Assembly: GCF_900447045.1 (NCBI RefSeq)
Contig: NZ_UAWH01000014.1
Coordinates: 1,176,501-1,240,500, forward strand
DNA length: 64,000 nt
Direction of reading: 5' to 3'
Source: Clostridium paraputrificum
GTDB lineage: Bacteria > Bacillota > Clostridia > Clostridiales > Clostridiaceae
Shown piece by piece: positions 54,057 to 62,094 of the stretch. Made by a program: the position numbers and the translations under genes. The notes below the pieces were generated by a model, which did no database searches, was not told where the DNA came from, and saw only the letters and a list, made by a program, of their open reading frames with translations. Within the stretch, counting starts at the first letter, position 1; every line of letters begins with the position of its first letter.

Positions 54057-54728
54057 ATGAAATTTATTACTGAAGAGTATTTAAGGGATGTTTATAAGGA
54101 AGCTCCCTTTGATACATATAAATTAGCTGAAGGACAACGCCTTACACCTGGAGCAAGACAATATCTATCTGATAAAGGAATAAAGATGGAAGATGATGTC
54201 GTTCAAGAAAAGAAAAAGGTTACTCAAGTCAATGACTCAAAAGAAGGTGAGATATCTCAAAAAAGAAAAAGAGAAAAGCTATGCAATAGATTAAAGTCTA
54301 TTGAAGCTTTATTCTTTGATACTAGTAGAGAGCTATTGACTTTAGATATTATTTTAGCACAGAAAATCATTAGTTTAGGAAGAAAGGTTACAAACATTAG
54401 AAAAGTTGTTGAAGGTAACTCTACTTTAGAAACAATTGAAGTTAAAGAATGTAGTGGAATATCCAAAGAAAATTTCTTTGATAATATAGAAGACTGTTTT
54501 GAAATTACTGAGTTTCATATACAACTTGAAAAAGGTAAGGAAATATTAAAACTTCATTTATTAAGATGTGCTTTGAGAGAAGTAAGTTTAGAAATTAGTG
54601 AAAGTTATGAGCATGATGAAAGTCAGACAGGAAATGAAATTATAAAGAATGTTAATTCAATTATAAATAGTATATCCCAGATGATTTGTATAACAGTAGG
54701 AGGAGAGAGATGTCAGAGAAAAGTATAG
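54057..54728 (+). CDS. EutT-like protein without the EutT metal motif
   Basis: The first 45 residues (MKFITEEYLRDVYKEAPFDTYKL, LTPGARQYLSDKGI) are clearly EutT-type, and residues ~75-220 form an all-helical domain like the cobalamin adenosyltransferase fold. The H-x11-CC-x2-C metal motif of EutT is absent; only scattered Cys remain. In a B12-independent pathway an adenosyltransferase has no obvious job, so a structural or scaffold role is likely. ATG 54057 chosen over a TTG at 54027. Overlaps eutJ by 19 bp. Confidence 0.7.
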   Translation: MKFITEEYLRDVYKEAPFDTYKLAEGQRLTPGARQYLSDKGIKMEDDVVQEKKKVTQVNDSKEGEISQKRKREKLCNRLKSIEALFFDTSRELLTLDIILAQKIISLGRKVTNIRKVVEGNSTLETIEVKECSGISKENFFDNIEDCFEITEFHIQLEKGKEILKLHLLRCALREVSLEISESYEHDESQTGNEIIKNVNSIINSISQMICITVGGERCQRKV

Positions 54729-55555
54729 CTTTTGAATATTGTGATAATCTCGTTGAAGAGTTTGAACATGTAATAGAGTCACCTAAAGTAGGGGAAACTT
54801 CTACGTATTATACAGGTGTTGATTTAGGTACAGCTTGCATAGTTTTAGCAGTTTTAGATGAAAATTATAAACCAGTAGCTGGTGCATATAGATATGCGGA
54901 TGTTGTTCGTGATGGCATGGTAGTAGATTATTTAGGAGCAGTAAGAATTGTTAGAGAGTTGAAAAAAGAAATAGAAGAAAAAATTAATGCAGAATTAATT
55001 TATGCAGCTGCTGCTATTCCACCAGGAACAGATGCTTTAGATTCTGGAGCTATAAAAAATGTTGTTCAAGCTGCTGGATTTGAATTAACAAACCTTCTTG
55101 ATGAACCTACTGCAGCTAATGAAGTTTTAAAAATACAAAATGGAGCGGTTGTAGATATAGGGGGAGGAACAACAGGAATATCTATTCTGAAGGATGGGAA
55201 AGTTGTTCATGTAGTTGATGAACCTACAGGAGGTACACATTTTTCATTAGTTATTTCAGGTGCTTATGGAATGCCTTTTGCTAAAGCAGATGAGTTTAAG
55301 AGAGACAATAATAATCATAAAGAACTTTTACCAGTTTTAAAGCCAGTTATTGAAAAAGTAGCATCAATAATTAATCAACATGTAAAAGGATATGATGTTG
55401 ATGGAATATCTCTTGTAGGAGGAACATGTTGCTTGACAGGAATTGAGGATGTTATACAAAAACAAATTGGTATATATACACATAAGCCTAAGAATCCTAT
55501 GTTTGTGACCCCACTTGGAATAGCATTAAGCTGTACTCAAGAAATTATTGAATAA
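54710..55555 (+). CDS. eutJ: EutJ-like Hsp70-fold chaperone
   Basis: A 281-residue actin/Hsp70-fold protein: YTGVDLGTACIVLAVLDEN (phosphate 1), AAIPPGTDALDS, DEPTAANEVL, VVDIGGGTTGISILKDGK (phosphate 2) and LVGGTCCLTGIEDVI (adenosine motif). EutJ proteins are thought to help fold or load microcompartment enzymes. ATG 54710 has AGGAGGAGAGAG directly upstream; the longer frame from 54686 is rejected. Confidence 0.9.
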   Translation: MSEKSIAFEYCDNLVEEFEHVIESPKVGETSTYYTGVDLGTACIVLAVLDENYKPVAGAYRYADVVRDGMVVDYLGAVRIVRELKKEIEEKINAELIYAAAAIPPGTDALDSGAIKNVVQAAGFELTNLLDEPTAANEVLKIQNGAVVDIGGGTTGISILKDGKVVHVVDEPTGGTHFSLVISGAYGMPFAKADEFKRDNNNHKELLPVLKPVIEKVASIINQHVKGYDVDGISLVGGTCCLTGIEDVIQKQIGIYTHKPKNPMFVTPLGIALSCTQEIIE

Positions 55556-55570
55556 GGAGAGTGTGAAGAA

Positions 55571-55873
55571 GTGGATTTCAGAATTATTAAATCACCTTCT
55601 GAGAGCACAAAAAATATTCTTAGAAGAAGAATGGGGACAGGTTGTAAAACTGATTTAGATAATATTGGTGCAATAGGATTAGTACAAGGAAAACTTATAG
55701 ATATGATTTATGCATCAGATATTGCAGATAAAGCAGTTGATGTTACAGTTGAGGATATTAAAGGAAATTGCCCTCAACATATGATACTACTTGCTATATT
55801 TGGAGATATATCATCAGTAGAATCTGCCATTAACGAAATAAAGCTCAAGTTGAAAGAGGGAAAGATAATATGA
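55571..55873 (+). CDS. GrpU-type BMC shell protein with Fe-S motif
   Basis: A 100-residue permuted BMC protein, with IGAIGLVQGKLIDMIYASDIADKAVDV and the motif GNCPQ at residues 65-69. GrpU shell proteins of glycyl-radical compartments carry G-x-C-P-Q and bind a [4Fe-4S] cluster at the hexamer pore through it. This suggests electron transfer across the shell. GTG start with AAGGAG ~10 bp upstream; overlaps the next gene by 4 bp. Confidence 0.87.
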   Translation: MDFRIIKSPSESTKNILRRRMGTGCKTDLDNIGAIGLVQGKLIDMIYASDIADKAVDVTVEDIKGNCPQHMILLAIFGDISSVESAINEIKLKLKEGKII

Positions 55874-56133
55874 TTACAGCTAAACTAATAGACAATGTAT
55901 GGGCTACTAGAAAGGCCGAATCATTAAATGGATTAAAATTTATGCTTGCTGAGGTAATAGGTGGTACAGAAGCAGGTAGAAGGTTAATAGTAGTGGATAT
56001 AATTAGTGCAGGTATTGGTGACAGAGTTATTGTAAGCACTGGTTCCGCAGCACGTAGAATGCTTGGTGATGATAATATTCCGGTAGATGCAGTAGTTGTG
56101 GGCATCATTGATGATGACTGTGATTTTATATAA
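55870..56133 (+). CDS. eutN: BMC pentamer vertex protein (EutN/CcmL)
   Basis: An 87-residue BMC-P protein: MITAKLIDNVWATRKAESLNGLKFML, RLIVVDIISAGIGDRVIVSTGSAARRML and AVVVGIIDD. Pentamers cap the twelve vertices of the shell. It is the only pentamer gene in the window. ATGA overlap with the GrpU gene. Confidence 0.94.
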   Translation: MITAKLIDNVWATRKAESLNGLKFMLAEVIGGTEAGRRLIVVDIISAGIGDRVIVSTGSAARRMLGDDNIPVDAVVVGIIDDDCDFI

Positions 56134-56165
56134 ATTTCAGTTATACATTGAAAGGAAGTGAGTAA

Positions 56166-56825
56166 ATGAAAAAGTTAATATGTGTAAAAGAGATGGAAGA
56201 GTTCATAAAAACAGGAAAAACAAAATTTTATGTTACCAGTGATATGATTATAACTCCATCTGCAAAAGACCTGGCAAAAAATAAGAGCATAGAATTAACA
56301 ACAGAAAGCCAAGGGTGTGAATTAAAATCAAATATTAATTTAAATTTATCAGATAGTGATTTAGATTCTGAAGCCATGTTAAAGTTGTTTAAAGCTATGA
56401 TGAATAAAGGCCTTTTACAAGAAGTTCTTAAATGTTTAAAGGGAGAGAATCTTCCATATGAATCAGAATGCGATGTCAATGGTCTTAAAATAGTTAGAGG
56501 TAACACAGTAAAGTTGGATGTGTTTGATACAGGGAATCCAGATGCAAATGCTCATTATCAAGAATTAGTAAGTAAAGAAGAATCAAAAATGAGTGCTGGT
56601 TTTTTAGTAATTGAAAAATCAAGATTTGATTGGGAACTAACTTATGAAGAGATTGATTATGTAATTGAAGGGACATTAACTGTTGAACTAAATGGTAAAA
56701 CATATACTGCCCATGCGGGAGATGTGTTATTTGTACCTTCAGGATCTAAAGTAGTTTGGGGTTCACCTGACAAAGCAAAAATATTCTATGCAACATATCC
56801 TGCAAACTGGGCTGATCTTTTATAG
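56166..56825 (+). CDS. eutQ: EutQ-like cupin protein
   Basis: A 219-residue protein with an N-terminal region (1-90) carrying ITPSAKDLAKNKSIEL, shared with EutT-like N-termini, and a C-terminal cupin (about 115-219; EIDYVIEGTLTVELNGKTYTAHAGDVLFVPSGSKVVW). EutQ is associated with shells and reported to have acetate kinase activity in Salmonella. GAAAGGAAGTG site. Confidence 0.9.
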   Translation: MKKLICVKEMEEFIKTGKTKFYVTSDMIITPSAKDLAKNKSIELTTESQGCELKSNINLNLSDSDLDSEAMLKLFKAMMNKGLLQEVLKCLKGENLPYESECDVNGLKIVRGNTVKLDVFDTGNPDANAHYQELVSKEESKMSAGFLVIEKSRFDWELTYEEIDYVIEGTLTVELNGKTYTAHAGDVLFVPSGSKVVWGSPDKAKIFYATYPANWADLL

Positions 56826-56849
56826 TGGCATTAAAAGGAGGACTAATCT

Positions 56850-57491
56850 ATGCAGGCATTAGGTTTACTAGAAACAAAGGGATTAATTGCAGCTGTTGAG
56901 GGTGCCGATATTATGGTAAAGGCAGCAGATGTAAGTATCCTTGAAAAATCATATGTAGGTGGTGGATTAGTTACAATTACCATAACAGGAGATGTTGGAG
57001 CTGTAAAAGCTTCCATAGAGGCTGGTATTGCTGCTGTAAAGAAATTAGGTAGTGAATTCTTAATTTCAAATCATGTAATTCCTAGACCTCATAATGAATT
57101 AGGTATGATAATTGAAACTAAAACAATACAAGAGAGAGAAGAAACAAAAGAAGATAGTACTACTGATACAGATATTATTAAGAATGATACTCCTTTAGAA
57201 GATAATACAGAAAGTATCACAACTGTTATATCAGAAGAAAGCGAATTAGTAGACGATGAAAATTTAATTATAGTTAATGATATTAGTAAATTTCATAAAG
57301 AAGATGTAGATAAGCTTGTGCAAGAAAATGGGTTAGAAGAAACCATTGCTACTTTAGGAAAACTTAAGGTTACGAAGCTAAGAAACTTAGCACGTGAGTA
57401 TAACAAGTTTGAAATAGTAGGAAGACAAATTTCTAAAGCAAACAAAAACGTCTTGATTGAGAAGTTTAAATTATACTATGAAAAGAAATAA
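56850..57491 (+). CDS. BMC hexamer shell protein with SAP-like C-terminal extension
   Basis: Residues 1-92 are a standard BMC domain ([53 protein letters not shown]). An acidic Thr/Glu/Asp-rich linker (about 95-150) leads to a C-terminal ~60-residue helical domain with LKVTKLRNLAREYNKFEIVG and ANKNVLIEKFKLYY, which resembles SAP or Rho-N-type nucleic-acid-binding domains. EutK has a comparable BMC plus DNA-binding-like architecture. A role in tethering shell to nucleoid, RNA or cargo is inference. AAAAGGAGGA site. Confidence 0.82.
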   Translation: MQALGLLETKGLIAAVEGADIMVKAADVSILEKSYVGGGLVTITITGDVGAVKASIEAGIAAVKKLGSEFLISNHVIPRPHNELGMIIETKTIQEREETKEDSTTDTDIIKNDTPLEDNTESITTVISEESELVDDENLIIVNDISKFHKEDVDKLVQENGLEETIATLGKLKVTKLRNLAREYNKFEIVGRQISKANKNVLIEKFKLYYEKK

Positions 57492-57521
57492 CATTTGAGT
57501 CTGAAATAAGGAGGAAGAAAA

Positions 57522-59108
57522 ATGCAAAATTTTGATAAGGATTTATGTTCTATACAAGAAGCAAGAGATTTAGCTAGACTTGGGAAAGCAGCTACTGACA
57601 TTATTGCAGATTATACAGAAGAACAAATTAATAAAATAATATGTAATATGGTTAGGGTAGCTGAGGAAAATGCGGCATGCTTAGCACAGATGGCTGTTGA
57701 AGAGACTGGTTTTGGTAAAGTTGAAGACAAGACATTTAAGAATCATTTAGCATCTGGAGTTTTATACGATTCAATTAAAGATATGAAGACTATAGGTGTA
57801 ATAAATGAAGATAACGTCAATAAAATAATTGAAGTTGCTGAACCAGTTGGACTAGTAATGGGAATTGTTCCTTCAACTAATCCAACATCAACAACAATAT
57901 TTAAATCAATAATAGCTATAAAATCACGTAATGCTATAGTATTTTCACCACATCCATCAGCTGCAAAATGTACTATAAAGGCAGCTCAATTAATGCATGA
58001 TGCTGCAGTAGAGGCAGGTGCACCAAAGAATATTGTTGGGTGCATAACTAAGCCATCTCTAGGAGCAACTAATGAATTAATGAAGAGTAAGGAAGTGTCA
58101 TTAATTATAGCAACAGGTGGTCCTGCAATGGTTAAGGCAGCATATAGTGCTGGTAAACCAGCTTTAGGAGTAGGTGCAGGTAATTCACCTGCTTATATAG
58201 AAAGAACTGCAAATGTTCAACAAGCTGTAAGAAACATTATGGCAAGTAAGACTTTTGATAATGGTACAATATGTGCTTCAGAACAATCTATAATTTGTGA
58301 AGAATGTAATCATGACTTAGTTGTAGAAGAGTTTAAAAAGCAAGGTGCTTACTTCATGACAGATGAAGAAACTGAAAAAGTTTGTAGACTACTGTTCAAA
58401 AATGGACATGCAATGAATGCTAAATTTGTTGGTAGATCCCCACAAGTAATAGCTAATGCAGCTGGAATAAGTATTCCACAAGGAACAAAAGTACTTATTG
58501 GTGAACAAAAGGGTGTTGGAGAAGGATATCCTCTATCATTTGAAAAATTAACAACAGTTCTTGGGTTCTATACAGTTAAAGATGATCAAGAAGCATGTGA
58601 ATTAAGCATTAAGTTGCTTCAAAACGGAATTGGTCATACTATGAGTCTTCATACTGAAGATAGAAATATAGTGATGAAGTTTGCTAGAAAACCAGCATCA
58701 CGTATTTTGGTTAACACTGGAGGTACACAAGGTGGAACAGGTGCAAGTACAGGACTTATGCCATCATTTACATTAGGATGTGGAACATGGGGGGGAAGCT
58801 CAGTTTCTGAGAATGTAACTCCAAGACACTTAATTAATGTTAAGAGAGTAGCTTATGGATTAAAGGATTGTGCAACATTAGCATCAACAGATCCAACATT
58901 TAATTGTATAAAGACTGAAGAAAATTGCCATTCAGTGAACAATCAAAGTTTAAATATGAGTCCAGCAGAAATTTTTGCTGCAGCGCAAAGACTATCTAAT
59001 AATGAATGCAATACAGAAAAATGTAAAGCTGCAAATGATACTGAGAATAATGAAGAAATAAGAAATTTAGTTAATCAAATCGTTGCCGCTATGAAAGGGG
59101 CAAAATAG
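57522..59108 (+). CDS. CoA-acylating acetaldehyde dehydrogenase
   Basis: Oxidises acetaldehyde from choline to acetyl-CoA with NAD and CoA. A 528-residue enzyme with GLVMGIVPSTNPTSTTIFKSI, NAIVFSPHPSAAKC, GVGAGNSPAYIE and the intact catalytic site NGTICASEQ (Cys251). The C-terminal ~75 residues are an added tail with a Cys/Asn-rich linker and two amphipathic helices, SPAEIFAAAQRLS and EEIRNLVNQIVAAMKGAK, typical encapsulation peptides. It is the active counterpart of the Ser251 paralogue at 48107. GGAGGAAG site; pduL starts 1 bp after its stop. Confidence 0.93.
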   Translation: MQNFDKDLCSIQEARDLARLGKAATDIIADYTEEQINKIICNMVRVAEENAACLAQMAVEETGFGKVEDKTFKNHLASGVLYDSIKDMKTIGVINEDNVNKIIEVAEPVGLVMGIVPSTNPTSTTIFKSIIAIKSRNAIVFSPHPSAAKCTIKAAQLMHDAAVEAGAPKNIVGCITKPSLGATNELMKSKEVSLIIATGGPAMVKAAYSAGKPALGVGAGNSPAYIERTANVQQAVRNIMASKTFDNGTICASEQSIICEECNHDLVVEEFKKQGAYFMTDEETEKVCRLLFKNGHAMNAKFVGRSPQVIANAAGISIPQGTKVLIGEQKGVGEGYPLSFEKLTTVLGFYTVKDDQEACELSIKLLQNGIGHTMSLHTEDRNIVMKFARKPASRILVNTGGTQGGTGASTGLMPSFTLGCGTWGGSSVSENVTPRHLINVKRVAYGLKDCATLASTDPTFNCIKTEENCHSVNNQSLNMSPAEIFAAAQRLSNNECNTEKCKAANDTENNEEIRNLVNQIVAAMKGAK

Positions 59109-59762
59109 ATGGATAAATACGAGGCTGTATTAAAGCTTTTAGTTGAAGCTATACAGAATAACCAAGGAAAAGAAGTAATAGAGCCTAAGGCATTTGAGAT
59201 ACCTGTTGGAGTATCTAATAGACATGCTCACTTATCTCAAGAAGACTTAGATATGTTATTTGGTAAAGGATATAAGTTAACTAAAATTAAAGATTTATCT
59301 CAACCAGGTCAATATGCTTGCAAAGAAACTATTACTATTTGTGGCCCTAAAGGAGCTATAGAGAAAGTTAGGATTCTTGGACCAATAAGGAGCAAAACAC
59401 AAGTAGAAGTTTTAGCAGGAGATTGTGTTAAGTTAGGAACAGCTGCTTATCCAAGATTATCTGGAGACCTAGCAAATACTCCTGGAGTAACCTTAGTAGG
59501 ACCAAAGGGAGCAACACAAATTAAAGAGGGATTAATAGTAGCTCAAAGACATATACACATGACTCCATGCGATGCAAGAGAACTAGGAGTTCATGATGGC
59601 GAAATTGTATCAATAAAGTTCGACACAATAAGAGGTGGAATTTTCAATAATGTAGCAATAAGAGCCAATGATGCTTCAAAGCTTGAGTGTCACTTGGATA
59701 TTGAAGAAGTAAATGCTATGGGAATTAATTCTAAATCAAAGGTTGAAATTGTTAAACATTAG
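59109..59762 (+). CDS. pduL: Phosphate propanoyl/acetyl transferase PduL
   Basis: Converts acetyl-CoA and phosphate to acetyl-phosphate, recycling CoA inside the shell. The 217-residue protein starts with a short amphipathic helix (YEAVLKLLVEAIQNN), the usual PduL encapsulation peptide, then the paired PduL domains with metal-binding VSNRHAHLS and AQRHIHM. Begins directly at the stop of the aldehyde dehydrogenase gene. Acetate kinase is not in the window, so acetyl-phosphate must be used by a kinase elsewhere (or EutP/EutQ). Confidence 0.94.
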   Translation: MDKYEAVLKLLVEAIQNNQGKEVIEPKAFEIPVGVSNRHAHLSQEDLDMLFGKGYKLTKIKDLSQPGQYACKETITICGPKGAIEKVRILGPIRSKTQVEVLAGDCVKLGTAAYPRLSGDLANTPGVTLVGPKGATQIKEGLIVAQRHIHMTPCDARELGVHDGEIVSIKFDTIRGGIFNNVAIRANDASKLECHLDIEEVNAMGINSKSKVEIVKH

Positions 59763-59822
59763 TAGATTATAATAAAAAAATTATAATAAATAAATTTATT
59801 AATATTTTAGGAGGATTTAAAA

Positions 59823-60110
59823 ATGAAATATGATGCATTAGGAATGATTGAAACAAAAGGATTAGTAGGATCAATAGAAGCAGCAGATGCAATGGTTAAG
59901 GCTGCAAACGTATATTTAATAGGAAAAGAATATGTTGGTGGAGGATTAGTAACTGTAATGGTTAGAGGAGATGTTGGAGCTGTTAAGGCTGCTACAGATG
60001 CAGGTGCAGCTGCAGCACAACGTGTTGGAGAATTAATTTCAGTACATGTAATTCCAAGACCACATGTGGAAGTAGAAGTAATATTACCTGCTTCAAAAGA
60101 AGCAAAATAA
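59823..60110 (+). CDS. BMC hexamer shell protein (PduA/EutM type), last copy
   Basis: A 95-residue canonical [57 protein letters not shown] and [14 protein letters not shown]. Strong AGGAGG and codon usage like highly expressed genes; it may be the main facet protein. Its BMC core closely resembles that of the 56850 gene. Ends the locus with a terminator. Confidence 0.94.
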   Translation: MKYDALGMIETKGLVGSIEAADAMVKAANVYLIGKEYVGGGLVTVMVRGDVGAVKAATDAGAAAAQRVGELISVHVIPRPHVEVEVILPASKEAK

Positions 60111-60124
60111 TATTATTGTAAGAT

Positions 60125-60158
60125 AAGAGCCATGCTAGTAAACTAGTGTGGCTTTTTT
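60125..60158 (+). terminator. Terminator of the microcompartment operon
   Basis: A 12-bp stem AGCCATGCTAGT/ACTAGTGTGGCT and a T-run. Confidence 0.85.
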
Positions 60159-60225
60159 ATATTTAGAATTAAAGGGATTTATTTTTAATTATAGAATTAA
60201 TTAGAAATAAGGGGTGATTATTAGT

Positions 60226-60622
60226 ATGGGAGAGAAGAGAAATTTAAAAAATGGTAGATTAATTTTATTGGAGATTTAAAATTTGGTTTTCTCCTCACGA
60301 GGAAACAAGGTTTATCATAAGATGTAGAAGAATAAGCGCATATTATGCTATCTACTTAATATCATTATTTTTTATTGAATGTTTATTTGGTATAGAAACA
60401 AGTCTAACAGGTGTTTGTTCAGGGATAGCAACTGTTGAAACTGAATATCAATTTACTAGATTTACAGTATATGCTACTGGTTTTAATAATAAACGTGAAA
60501 TAAAGTTTTTTGTTAAAGCAAATTATTTATCTATAACAGAGGGGGAGGTTATCACTGTAGTTCATGGGGTGTTTTCAAAAAGAGTAATATATGTTAAAGG
60601 ACATAGTTTAAATATTATATAA
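60226..60622 (+). pseudogene. Frameshifted small membrane-protein gene
   Basis: An ATG with AAGGGGTG starts MGEKRNLKNGRLILLEI and then stops (60277-60279). One base out of frame, reading continues KIWFSPHEETRFIIRCRR, a hydrophobic helix (YAIYLISLFFIECLFGI), and a beta-rich tail ending VKGHSLNII at 60622. Removing one T of a TTT run joins both into ~131 residues. No start codon with a ribosome site exists in the second frame. The family is unknown. A true frameshift, programmed shift or sequencing slip are all possible. Confidence 0.5.
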
Positions 60623-60635
60623 AGGAAGGTGTATC

Positions 60636-61766
60636 ATGAGTTCCATAACATATTCATTGAAAGGGGGACAAGCTGCTTCAAATAACTATTACGAAAAAGC
60701 TGAAAGGTTAAGCAAGAAAGTAATTTTAGATGTTTTTCAAAATGGAAAGGAATATCTACAAGACTTTATGGAGTATATAGTGAAAAACAAAGTAGAAGCT
60801 TTAAGGACTAAAGAGGAATATGCAGTAGAATTATTATTTATTGGTGTAATTCTTATGGAGTATAGTGAATATGCCTATGGTTTCAATCCTAAGTGGAGTG
60901 GAATTTTTAAATGGTTAAATTCCTTAAGGGATAAAGAAAGAATAAAAGAAAAAGTAGATATTATAAAAGGTAGAGCAATACTTAAGAATTTATTAAAAAA
61001 GAAAAAAATTAAAGAATTAGATTTAGATTTATTTAAGAAGATCCTATCTTGGTTGGAATGTACAGGTGATTTTAAAGAAGAAGTCTTTAGGCTTAACATA
61101 TGGATGGATTTTTTATGTGAAAAAGATTCTAATTATGTAGGAAAAGTTTTAATGTTTGCTTTAAAGGAAGGGGAATATCTTCTAAAGGAAGGTCAGTATT
61201 ATTTAGGAGAGTATATATCAGGTGTAAAGAGTTATTTAAGTACATATGAATTAATACATAGAAACAAAGAGGATATAATTTATTGTGGCAAGGGAGAAAT
61301 ACAGTACATTTTTAATATGGTTTGTGCTGAAATATTAAATAAGGTATATAAAGAAAAATTTTTAAGATGTGAAGAAAAAATTGTCTTTGCACCAGCTTGC
61401 ATGAAACAAACTTTAAAGCCATGCCCTAGTTCAAAAGAAAAACTTGGAGATGTATGTAAAAGATGCTCAAAAGAATGCAATATAAATAAGTTAACAACCT
61501 TAGGAAAAAGTTTAGATTTTAAGGTATATGTTATATCACATGAAACAAATTTATTAAATGCAAAAAGAGAAAAAAATGATAAGATAGGAATAATAGGAAT
61601 AGCTTGTGTGCTAAATTTAATCTCTGGAGGATGGAAGGCATTAAGGTTAGGATTTATTCCTCAGTGTGTTATCTTAGAGGAGTGTGGCTGTAATAATCAC
61701 TGGCTTAAAGAAAGCAAAATGACAGCTATAAATGAAAAAAGATTAAGTTATATACTTAAAGGATAA
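60636..61766 (+). CDS. DUF116 cysteine-rich protein
   Basis: A 376-residue protein. The N-terminal ~225 residues are helical and charged. The C-terminal ~150 residues match DUF116: FAPACMKQTLKPCPSSK, GDVCKRCSKECNINKL, then GIIGIACVLNLISGGWKALRLGFIPQCVILEECGCNNHW. The many cysteines suggest a metal or Fe-S centre. AAAGGAAGG site; 13 bp after the frameshifted gene. Function unknown; often found in anaerobes. Confidence 0.72.
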   Translation: MSSITYSLKGGQAASNNYYEKAERLSKKVILDVFQNGKEYLQDFMEYIVKNKVEALRTKEEYAVELLFIGVILMEYSEYAYGFNPKWSGIFKWLNSLRDKERIKEKVDIIKGRAILKNLLKKKKIKELDLDLFKKILSWLECTGDFKEEVFRLNIWMDFLCEKDSNYVGKVLMFALKEGEYLLKEGQYYLGEYISGVKSYLSTYELIHRNKEDIIYCGKGEIQYIFNMVCAEILNKVYKEKFLRCEEKIVFAPACMKQTLKPCPSSKEKLGDVCKRCSKECNINKLTTLGKSLDFKVYVISHETNLLNAKREKNDKIGIIGIACVLNLISGGWKALRLGFIPQCVILEECGCNNHWLKESKMTAINEKRLSYILKG

Positions 61767-61811
61767 ATGAATAAATAAATGGACATCCTATCTTTAGGGA
61801 GGGATTAAATT

Positions 61812-61952
61812 ATGAATGATAAGAATGTGTATAACAAAGAAATTCAAGATGTGGTTAAGACGGAACTTAGAATGGATGAGGTACATGAAAACTTAAAGCC
61901 AACAGATCCAGATAAGGTTCAAAAAGATGCAATTAAAATAGGAACTATCTAG
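61812..61952 (+). CDS. 46-residue hydrophilic peptide
   Basis: A short frame encoding MNDKNVYNKEIQDVVKTE, then LRMDEVHENLKPTDPDKVQ and KDAIKIGTI. AGGGAGGG lies 6-7 bp before the ATG and a strong terminator follows the stop, supporting a real gene. Charged, soluble, with no recognised family. Confidence 0.6.
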   Translation: MNDKNVYNKEIQDVVKTELRMDEVHENLKPTDPDKVQKDAIKIGTI

Positions 61953-61954
61953 TC

Positions 61955-61991
61955 AAAAATACCTATGGAGGAATTCTATAGGTATTTTTTT
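61955..61991 (+). terminator. Terminator after the 46-residue gene
   Basis: A 12-bp stem AAAAATACCTAT/ATAGGTATTTTT and further T. Confidence 0.82.
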
Positions 61992-62094
61992 ATGTCTTGA
62001 ATAATATAATTAACAGTATATTAATAAAATATTCAGAATTTTGTGTTAAAATTAGTAATATAAAGTAGAAATAGAGAAAAAAGGAGGAAAGATT

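Noticed and set aside
54686..54709. Longer N-terminus for EutJ
   Set aside because: The extension translates the Shine-Dalgarno region of the Met at 54710.
47443..60110. Ethanolamine (eut) or B12-dependent propanediol (pdu) operon
   Set aside because: No eutBC or pduCDE genes are present; only accessory and shell genes of eut/pdu type occur, as is usual in glycyl-radical compartments.
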